Shown one piece after another: positions 1 to 5,163 of a DNA stretch of 5,163 nucleotides; position 1 is the stretch's first letter; each line of letters opens with the position of its first letter. Made by a program: the position numbers and the translations under genes. Location of the stretch: the NCBI GenBank assembly GCA_937923225.1, contig CALAKR010000431.1, forward strand, positions 1-5,163. The letters are read 5' to 3'. Below the pieces are notes generated by a model, which saw only the letters and a list, made by a program, of their open reading frames with translations, was not told the DNA's origin and made no database searches. The stretch comes from an uncultured Aquabacterium sp. (GTDB taxonomy: Bacteria; Pseudomonadota; Gammaproteobacteria; Burkholderiales; Burkholderiaceae_C).

Positions 1-207
1 ACGGCCAGCCTGCTGTTGCTGGCCGACCGGCATGAGGTGGTTCGCGAGGCGCTGCCCTCGAAGTTCTGGGAAGCCACCCGCCAGATCCTGTCCGAACTTG
101 CCCAGTTGCAAGGTGATCAGCCCGATGCCACATCGGCACAGGCCCTGGCCTGCAGCGCCAGCGTCACGCACTGGGGGCTGGACCTGCTGACAGCGATCCG
201 CCGCTGA
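1..207 (+). CDS. C-terminal fragment of an unrecognised protein (5' end outside window)
   Basis: Frame 1 is open from the first base and ends at TGA 205-207, giving 68 residues. The reading frame continues upstream of the window, so an internal TTG or ATG should not be taken as the real start. The fragment begins with a leucine-rich stretch (TASLLLLADR) and continues as charged, probably helical sequence (for example REALPSKFWEATRQILSELA). It ends in LDLLTAIRR. There is no cysteine cluster, membrane segment or catalytic motif that I recognise. The base composition matches the neighbouring genes, and the frame runs to within 8 bp of the convergent transporter gene, as expected of a real gene end. 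I cannot name a family. It could be the tail of a cytoplasmic helical protein or the soluble end of a membrane protein. Confidence 0.6.
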   Translation, partial: TASLLLLADRHEVVREALPSKFWEATRQILSELAQLQGDQPDATSAQALACSASVTHWGLDLLTAIRR

Positions 208-240
208 GCCCCCTGTTAGCCGCGGGCGACCTCAGCCGCG
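199..240. repeat. Imperfect inverted repeat across both convergent stop codons
   Basis: Positions 199-208 (CGCCGCTGAG) can pair with 231-240 (CTCAGCCGCG). That gives 9 of 10 pairs with one C-C mismatch around a 22-nt loop. The arms hold the end of the left gene (TGA 205-207) and the last codons of the transporter, whose stop complement TTA at 216-218 lies in the loop. The structure could form in either transcript. There is no T-run on either side, so it is not a typical intrinsic terminator. It may slow or separate the two converging transcripts, or it may be chance in GC-rich sequence. Confidence 0.3.
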
Positions 241-1985
241 CGCACCAAGGCCATGTCCACCGTGGGCAGCACATTGGCCTGCCCGAAACGGGCATCGTGG
301 CCGCTTCGGCGGATCAGGCCCAGCGGCTGCTCGTTGACCCGGCACAGCAGCAAGGTCTGCCCGTGCCGCTCAAGCTGCCGGCGCAGTTGCAGCAAGGCGT
401 CCAGCCCCGAGGTGTCCATGGCCACCAGGCGCTGCAGGTCCAGCACCAGCACCCGGTTGCTGGCCGGCAGTTGCTCGGCCAGAGCCTCCACCTTGCCCAC
501 GGCGCCGAAGAACAGTGCACCGTACAGCTGGTAGACCTGGGTGCCGGCAGGCCAGCCCTCCGTGGGCGGCGCCACGGCCTCCACGCGGAACAGCGTGCTC
601 ATGCGGTAAATGAAGAACACGCAGGCCAGTACCAGCCCCACCTCCACCGCCACCGTCAGGTCGAAGATCACCGTCAGCACGAAGGTGCCGACCAGGATGG
701 TGCGGTAGGTGAAGTTGAACTGGCGCAGGCGGGCGAACTCATGCCATTCGCCCATGTTCCACGCCACGAACAGCAGGATGCCGGCCAGCACCGGCAGCGG
801 CACGTGCACCGCCAGCGGCGCCGCCACCAGCACGATCAGCAGCAGCGCCAGCGCGTGCACCATGCCAGCCACCGGGCTGGTGGCGCCGGCACGCACATTG
901 GTGACGGTGCGCGCGATGGTGCCCGTGGCCGGAATCCCGCCGAAAAACGGCGTCACCACATTGGCCACGCCCTGGGCCATCAGCTCCTGGTTCGGATCAT
1001 GCCGAGGGTGGTCGGCCATGTTGTCGGCCACCCGGGCGCACAGCAGGGATTCGATGGCGCCCAGCAGCGCGATGGTCACCGTCGGCATGAAGAGCTGACG
1101 CACGCCATCCCAGGTGAAGGCCGGCAGCTCAAAAGCTGGCAGGGATTGTGGGATGCCGCCGAACTTGCTGCCAATGGTCTGCACCGGCAATTCCAGCAGC
1201 GCAGTGAGCCCGCCCAGCAGTACCAGCGCCACGATGGGCCCCGGCATGCGCGAAGCCACCTTCAGCGAGCGCTCCAGCTTGGGTGACGCCGCCACCAGCC
1301 GGGTGGATGTGAACAACCTGGGCCAGATGAACAGCAGCGCCAGCGTGGCCGCGCCCAGCCCGAAGGCGAACACGTTGAACTGGTGCTGATGTGCCCACAG
1401 CGTACGGATCTGGCCGACAAAATCCGCCGGCATGTGGGCCGGCATCAGGCCGAACAGGTCCTTGAGCTGCGACAGCGCGATCAGCACCGCGATGCCGTTG
1501 GTGAAGCCGATCACGATGCTGACCGGGATGTAGCGCACCAACACGCCCAGCTTGAACAGCCCCAGCAGGAACATCAGCCCGCCGGCCAGCACGGTGGAGA
1601 TGAGCAGGTTGGCCAGCCCGTACTGCTCGACGATGCCATAGACGATGACGATGAAGGCGCCTGCGGGGCCGCCGATCTGCACGTTCGAGCCGCCCAGGGC
1701 CGAAATCAGGAAGCCCGCGATGATGGCCGTGAACAGCCCCGCCTCGGGTTTGACACCGGAGGCGATGGCAAACGCCATGGCCAGCGGCAGGGCCACGATG
1801 CCCACGGTGAGGCCGGCGCCTAAATCCACAAAGAAGCGCCCGCGGTTGTAATCCTTGATCGAATCGATCAGGCGCGGGCGAAAGGGCGCCAGATCAAGGC
1901 GGCTCAGCCAGCCGGCCGCCGCGTTGGGCGTTGCTGGGTGGGCTGATGGCCCCTCATCGTGGGGCGGCAGGTGGGCACTGCTCAT
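216..1985 (-). CDS. SulP-family (SLC26-type) inorganic anion / carboxylate transporter with STAS domain
   Basis: The 589-residue product is a secondary transporter of the inner membrane. SulP proteins carry sulfate, bicarbonate or dicarboxylates, usually coupled to H+ or Na+. A hydrophilic Pro/His-rich N-terminus (about 1-40) precedes the membrane domain (about 50-460). Family signatures are GGSNVQIGGPAGAF at 98-111 (TM3 substrate region), GAIESLLCARVADNM at 309-323, and FFGGIPATGTIARTVTNVRAG at 347-367. A cytoplasmic STAS domain occupies about 480-589, with DTSGLDALL at 524-532 matching the phospho-acceptor loop of STAS proteins. The length is normal for the family (about 550-600). TM1 reads IVALPLAMAFAIASG (63-77), with Leu where some SLC26 relatives carry a coupling Glu; from memory this resembles E. 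coli DauA (a C4-dicarboxylate carrier) more than classical sulfate permeases. The substrate is therefore unresolved. ATG at 1985 is the only ATG before TM1, but it has no clear Shine-Dalgarno. The gene lies 55 bp downstream of metG on the same strand and is probably co-transcribed with it. Confidence 0.93.
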   Translation of the reverse strand: MSSAHLPPHDEGPSAHPATPNAAAGWLSRLDLAPFRPRLIDSIKDYNRGRFFVDLGAGLTVGIVALPLAMAFAIASGVKPEAGLFTAIIAGFLISALGGSNVQIGGPAGAFIVIVYGIVEQYGLANLLISTVLAGGLMFLLGLFKLGVLVRYIPVSIVIGFTNGIAVLIALSQLKDLFGLMPAHMPADFVGQIRTLWAHQHQFNVFAFGLGAATLALLFIWPRLFTSTRLVAASPKLERSLKVASRMPGPIVALVLLGGLTALLELPVQTIGSKFGGIPQSLPAFELPAFTWDGVRQLFMPTVTIALLGAIESLLCARVADNMADHPRHDPNQELMAQGVANVVTPFFGGIPATGTIARTVTNVRAGATSPVAGMVHALALLLIVLVAAPLAVHVPLPVLAGILLFVAWNMGEWHEFARLRQFNFTYRTILVGTFVLTVIFDLTVAVEVGLVLACVFFIYRMSTLFRVEAVAPPTEGWPAGTQVYQLYGALFFGAVGKVEALAEQLPASNRVLVLDLQRLVAMDTSGLDALLQLRRQLERHGQTLLLCRVNEQPLGLIRRSGHDARFGQANVLPTVDMALVRAAEVARG

Positions 1986-1991
1986 GGTCGG

Positions 1992-2021
1992 TGATCTTGC
2001 AGCAAGCCCCGCGCCAGATCA
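1992..2021 (-). repeat. Short inverted repeat in the metG-sulP gap, just before the sulP start
   Basis: In the minus-strand transcript, TGATCT (complement of 2016-2021) can pair with AGATCA (complement of 1992-1997) across an 18-nt GC-rich loop. The 3' arm ends 6 nt before the sulP ATG, so it would cover the usual ribosome-binding position, where no good Shine-Dalgarno is seen. No U-run follows, so this is not an intrinsic terminator of metG. The stem is short and may be chance. Confidence 0.2.
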
Positions 2022-2040
2022 ACGCACCATCAGCATCACG

Positions 2041-4143
2041 TCACCGCACACGCATGCCGGGTTGCGCGCCCGCCACGGGTTCCAGCACGTAGATGCCAGG
2101 GGTTCCCTTCTCGTCTGCATGCGAGGCGGCCAGCACCATGCCTTCGCTCACACCGAACTTCATCTTGCGCGGCGCCAGGTTGGCCACCATCACGGTGTGC
2201 TTGCCGATCAGATCCTCGGGCTTGTAGGCCTCCTTGATGCCGGAGAACACGTTGCGCGTGCGGCCCTCGCCCACGTCCAGCGTCAGGCGCAGCAGCTTGG
2301 TGCTGCCTTCCACGTGCTCGGCGTTGACGATCTTGGCGATGCGCAGGTCGATCTTGGTGAAGTCGTCGATGGTGATCGTGGGGGCGATGTCCTCGCCACC
2401 GGGCTTGACGGTTTCGACCATGGCGGCTGCGGGCTCGGGCTTTTCGAGCAAGGCTTCGAGCATCTTCGCGTCCACGCGCTGCATCAGGTGCTTGTAGTCA
2501 CCAATGGTGTGCACGCCCAGCAGCTCCTGGCTCTTGGCCATGAACATCGGCGGCACGTTGAGGAAGGCCTCGACCTGCTCGGCCAACGCGGGCAGCACCG
2601 GCTTGAGGTAGATCGTCAGGATGCGGAAGGCCTCGATGCACACCGAGCAGACCTCATGCAGGCGGGCGTCCTGGCCTTCCTGCTTGGCCAGCTCCCAGGG
2701 CTTGTTGGCATCGACGTACTCGTTGATGCGGTCGGCCAGCAGCATGATCTCTCGCAGCGCCTTGCCGTAGTCGCGCTGCTCGTACAACTCGACGATGGCG
2801 CCCTGCCGTGCCTGCAGCGAACGCAGCATCTCCTGGGCCTGGATGGTTTCGGGCGTCTCCTCGCGCGTACCACCCACCTGGCACAGGCGGCCCTGGAAGC
2901 GCTTGCTCAGGAAACCAGCAGCGCGGCTGGCGATGTTGATGTACTTGCCAACCAGGTCGCTGTTGACGCGGGCGATGAAGTCCTCGGGGTTGAAGTCAAG
3001 GTCTTCATTGCGCGCGCTCAGCTTGGCGGCGATGTAGTAGCGCAGCCACTCGGCGTTCATGCCGAGCTTGAGGTACTTGATCGGATCCAGGCCGGTGCCA
3101 CGGCTCTTGCTCATCTTCTCGCCGCCCACGGTCAGGTGGCCGTGCACGTTCACCTGCGAGGGCAGCTTGCGGCCGCTGAAGTGCAGCATGGCCGGCCAGA
3201 ACAGGGTGTGGAAGTAGGTGATGTCCTTGCCGATGAAGTGCACCTGCTCGACCGCCGGGTCGGCGATGAACGCCTCGAAGTCGCGTTGCTCGCCATAGCG
3301 CGCCTTGGGGCCGCCAGACGCGAAATAGCTCTTGAGCGAGGCCAGGTAGCCGATGGGCGCGTCCAGCCACACGTAGAAGTACTTGCCTGGCGCATCAGGG
3401 ATCTCGATGCCGAAGTAAGGCGCGTCGCGGCTGATGTCCCAGTCACCCAGGCCACCCTCGCCGTTCTCGTCCTTGGTGAACCATTCCTTGATCTTGTTGG
3501 CCACCTCGGGCTGGAGCTTGCCATCCTGCGTCCAGGTCTGCAGGAACTCGCCGCAGCGCGGGTCGGACAGCTTGAAGAAATAGTGGTCGCTGGTCTTCAT
3601 GACCGGCGTAGCGCCGCTCAGGGCCGAGAACGGGTTCTTCAGTTCGGTGGGTGCGTACACCGCACCGCAGACCTCGCACGAATCGCCGTACTGGTCCTTC
3701 GCACCGCACTTGGGGCACTCGCCCTTGATGAAGCGGTCGGGCAGGAACATGCCCTTCTCGGGGTCGAAGAACTGCTCGACGGGCTTGACGGCGATCAGGC
3801 CGGCGGCACGCAGCGCGAGGTAGATCTCCTTGGAGAGCGCGTGGTTCTCGGGGCTGTCCGTGCTCGACCAGTGGTCGAAGCTGATGTGAAAGCCATCGAG
3901 GTAGGGCTTGCGGCCCGCGGCGATGTCGGCCACGAACTGCTGCGGTGTCTTGCCGGCCTTCTCGGCCGCGATCATGATCGGCGCGCCGTGCGCATCGTCC
4001 GCGCCCACGAAGTGCACCTGGTTGCCCTGCATGCGCTGGAAACGCACCCAGATATCAGCCTGGATGTATTCCATGATGTGGCCAATGTGGAAGTGGCCAT
4101 TGGCGTAGGGCAGCGCGGTGGTGACGAAAAGCTGGCGTGGCAT
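2041..4143 (-). CDS. metG: Methionyl-tRNA synthetase (methionine--tRNA ligase)
   Basis: This class I aminoacyl-tRNA synthetase charges tRNA-Met with methionine using ATP in the cytoplasm, for both initiation and elongation. Numbered from the chosen start (700 residues), the Rossmann catalytic core has the HIGH motif at 19-22 and KMSKS at 343-347. A zinc knuckle sits in the connective insert (C143-x2-C146 and C156-x2-C159). W259 and H312 match the methionine-pocket Trp and His of the E. coli enzyme. The helical anticodon-binding domain (about 380-560) keeps N403, R407 and W483, the counterparts of the E. coli CAU-reading residues. A C-terminal OB-fold tRNA-binding/dimerisation domain spans about 592-700. 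The length is close to the E. coli protein (677). The frame stays open to an ATG at 4185 (714 residues), but ATG 4143 is preferred: [16 protein letters not shown] is the usual MetRS N-terminus, and the extra [14 protein letters not shown] is unlike the family. All key residues are present. The gene is divergent from apbC and followed by sulP. Confidence 0.98.
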   Translation of the reverse strand: MPRQLFVTTALPYANGHFHIGHIMEYIQADIWVRFQRMQGNQVHFVGADDAHGAPIMIAAEKAGKTPQQFVADIAAGRKPYLDGFHISFDHWSSTDSPENHALSKEIYLALRAAGLIAVKPVEQFFDPEKGMFLPDRFIKGECPKCGAKDQYGDSCEVCGAVYAPTELKNPFSALSGATPVMKTSDHYFFKLSDPRCGEFLQTWTQDGKLQPEVANKIKEWFTKDENGEGGLGDWDISRDAPYFGIEIPDAPGKYFYVWLDAPIGYLASLKSYFASGGPKARYGEQRDFEAFIADPAVEQVHFIGKDITYFHTLFWPAMLHFSGRKLPSQVNVHGHLTVGGEKMSKSRGTGLDPIKYLKLGMNAEWLRYYIAAKLSARNEDLDFNPEDFIARVNSDLVGKYINIASRAAGFLSKRFQGRLCQVGGTREETPETIQAQEMLRSLQARQGAIVELYEQRDYGKALREIMLLADRINEYVDANKPWELAKQEGQDARLHEVCSVCIEAFRILTIYLKPVLPALAEQVEAFLNVPPMFMAKSQELLGVHTIGDYKHLMQRVDAKMLEALLEKPEPAAAMVETVKPGGEDIAPTITIDDFTKIDLRIAKIVNAEHVEGSTKLLRLTLDVGEGRTRNVFSGIKEAYKPEDLIGKHTVMVANLAPRKMKFGVSEGMVLAASHADEKGTPGIYVLEPVAGAQPGMRVR

Positions 4144-4175
4144 GGTGGAGCGGTGGTGGGTGGCCGCCAGGCAAC

Positions 4176-4187
4176 GCATGCGCATGC
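4176..4187. repeat. Perfect 12-bp palindrome in the metG leader
   Basis: GCATGCGCATGC is its own reverse complement and lies 33 bp upstream of the preferred metG start. It also contains the in-frame upstream ATGs that would extend MetG by 14 or 12 residues. It could be a dimeric regulator site, a small hairpin in the metG leader, or chance. No known operator is recognised. Confidence 0.3.
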
Positions 4188-4200
4188 CAGGGCCACGTGT

Positions 4201-4214
4201 GGGAAACCCTTCCC
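4201..4214. repeat. 14-bp inverted repeat (GGGAA-4 nt-TTCCC) between metG and apbC
   Basis: GGGAA at 4201-4205 and TTCCC at 4210-4214 form a 5-bp inverted repeat around ACCC. It sits immediately downstream, in the metG direction, of a -10-like hexamer. It would therefore overlap the transcription start if that hexamer is used. Possible roles are a protein-binding site or a 5' stem in the metG mRNA. The short arms make chance a real alternative. Confidence 0.2.
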
Positions 4215-4220
4215 ATTTTA
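4215..4220 (-). promoter_or_regulatory. Possible -10 element for metG
   Basis: On the minus strand the hexamer is TAAAAT, one base from the sigma-70 consensus TATAAT, and it is the most AT-rich spot in the metG-apbC intergenic region. It would give a 5' leader of roughly 65 nt. No good -35 is seen at normal spacing: the nearest match, TTGGCG, is 23 bp upstream, which is too far for a standard promoter. No convincing promoter was found for apbC in the other direction. Confidence 0.25.
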
Positions 4221-4340
4221 GGGCGCTAGACTGGGAGCCCGGGCGCCAATGCCGTGTTGCCCCTGCACCAACCCTGTCGCCCTTGTGTCACGCCCGCACC
4301 GGCCCGCGCTGTCCGCTGTTTTCCCGTCGACTGATCCCGC

Positions 4341-5163
4341 ATGAGCTTTTCCCCCCGCACCGCCGTCGAGACCGCCCTGGTCGATGCCCTCAAGACCGTG
4401 ACCGATCCCCTGACCGGCAAGGATTGGGTGTCGACACGCCAACTGCAAAACCTCGTGGTCGATGGCGCCAAGGCGGTGCTGGACATCGCCCTGGGCTATC
4501 CGGCGCGCAGCCAGTGGCCGGCCTACACCGCGCTGGTGGCCCAGGCACTCCAAGGCGTGGCCGGCATCACCGAGGTGGCCGTGAACTGGCAGCTCAAGGT
4601 CATCACCCACGCCGTACCCCGTGGCATGACGGTGCTGCCCGGCGTGAAAAACCTGGTGGCCGTGGCCTCCGGCAAGGGCGGCGTGGGCAAGAGCACCACC
4701 GCCGTCAACCTGGCGCTGGCCCTGGCCGCTGAGGGCGCCCGCGTGGGCATGCTCGACGCCGACATCTACGGCCCCAGCCAGCCCCTGATGCTGGGCCTGT
4801 CCGGCAAACCGGACAGCCCCGACGGCAAGACCATCACCCCGCCGGTCAACCACGGCATCCAGATGATGTCCATCGGCCTGCTGGTGGCCGACCAGGCACC
4901 CACCATCTGGCGCGGCCCCATGGCCACCCAGGCGCTGGATCAATTGCTGCGCCTGTCCAACTGGGGTGAGCCCGATCAGCCGCTGGATTACCTGATCGTC
5001 GACATGCCCCCCGGCACCGGCGACATCCACCTCACACTCAGCCAGCGCGCGCCGCTCACGGCCGCCGTGGTCGTGACCACGCCGCAGGACATCGCCCTGC
5101 TCGATGCGCGCAAAGGCCTGCGCATGTTCGAGAAGGTCAGCGTGCCGGTACTGGGTGTGGTCG
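4341..5163 (+). CDS. apbC: Iron-sulfur cluster carrier protein ApbC/Mrp (3' end outside window)
   Basis: The first 274 codons of a Mrp/NBP35-family P-loop ATPase run off the right edge; the family is usually about 360 residues. Members bind a 4Fe-4S cluster at a dimer interface and hand it to apo-proteins in the cytoplasm. Residues about 9-92 form the N-terminal MIP18 (DUF59) domain (ALVDALKTVTDPLTGKDWV). The ATPase domain begins near 103 with the deviant Walker A GKGGVGKST at 111-119, including the signature Lys112 and the P-loop Lys117. It continues with the switch I region DADIYGPSQP (139-148) and switch II/Walker B DMPPGTGD (221-228). The C-terminal CxxC that ligates the cluster would lie beyond the window and cannot be checked. 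An in-frame TGA at 4332-4334 fixes the start at or after 4335, and ATG 4341 is the first candidate. No Shine-Dalgarno is obvious upstream. It is divergent from metG. Confidence 0.96.
   Translation, partial: MSFSPRTAVETALVDALKTVTDPLTGKDWVSTRQLQNLVVDGAKAVLDIALGYPARSQWPAYTALVAQALQGVAGITEVAVNWQLKVITHAVPRGMTVLPGVKNLVAVASGKGGVGKSTTAVNLALALAAEGARVGMLDADIYGPSQPLMLGLSGKPDSPDGKTITPPVNHGIQMMSIGLLVADQAPTIWRGPMATQALDQLLRLSNWGEPDQPLDYLIVDMPPGTGDIHLTLSQRAPLTAAVVVTTPQDIALLDARKGLRMFEKVSVPVLGVV

Noticed and set aside
297..1823. Plus-strand open frames at 297-1286 (329 codons) and 1383-1823 (146 codons), opposite sulP
   Set aside because: They are in the same codon register as sulP and rich in His, Gln, Arg and Ala, which is typical of antisense shadows. 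The transporter on the minus strand carries clear family signatures throughout.
1986..2040. A rho-independent terminator between metG and sulP
   Set aside because: Only a weak 6-bp stem is present, with no following U-run in the transcript.
4144..4185. A 14-residue N-terminal extension of MetG starting at ATG 4185
   Set aside because: The extension ([14 protein letters not shown]) is unlike MetRS N-termini, whereas the ATG at 4143 gives the usual start a short distance before the HIGH motif.
1855..4221. A 788-codon open frame on the plus strand, opposite metG and the start of sulP
   Set aside because: Its codons are in exact register with metG codons on the other strand, so a stop would need a TTA, CTA or TCA codon in metG, and these are rare at this GC content. 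The predicted protein has no recognisable domain and a shadow-like composition rich in His, Gln, Leu and Val, while metG is complete with all its motifs.
4118..4732. A 204-codon plus-strand frame across the metG-apbC spacer and into apbC
   Set aside because: It overlaps the 5' end of metG and runs out of frame through the conserved ApbC N-terminus. Its sequence is Arg/Gly/Pro-rich and has the look of a GC-rich shadow.
4218..5030. A 270-codon minus-strand open frame opposite apbC
   Set aside because: It is in codon register with apbC, is rich in Gly, His and Gln, and has no domain. The plus strand has intact Walker A, switch I and switch II motifs of a Mrp ATPase.

Overview
The window is GC-rich, tightly packed bacterial chromosome. 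Its proteins look betaproteobacterial, most likely Burkholderiales and possibly Comamonadaceae. This placement rests on the character of the methionyl-tRNA synthetase and ApbC proteins and on codon use that almost avoids TTA, CTA and TCA. It is my inference; no database was searched. There is no sign of mobile DNA, RNA genes or CRISPR.

Layout from left to right: (1) positions 1-207 (+) hold the C-terminal 68 residues of an unrecognised protein that begins outside the window; (2) positions 216-1985 (-) encode a complete SulP-family anion transporter with a C-terminal STAS domain, whose stop codon faces that of the first gene across 8 bp; (3) positions 2041-4143 (-) encode a complete methionyl-tRNA synthetase (metG), which lies 55 bp upstream of the transporter on the same strand; (4) positions 4144-4340 form a 197-bp divergent intergenic region; (5) from 4341 to the window edge (+) runs the first 274 codons of apbC (mrp), an Fe-S cluster carrier ATPase.

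metG and sulP are probably one transcription unit running leftwards, since no intrinsic terminator is visible between them. apbC is transcribed rightwards from the opposite side of the shared intergenic region. The back-to-back metG/apbC pair is the same arrangement as metG and mrp in Escherichia coli, so it looks like ancient conserved housekeeping synteny. The SulP gene behind metG is the less standard element; its substrate cannot be fixed from sequence alone.

I did not find a previously undescribed system. The points worth a second look are modest: the metG-sulP linkage, small inverted repeats in the metG leader, a stem that could cover the sulP ribosome-binding region, and a symmetrical stem-loop spanning both stop codons of the convergent pair.
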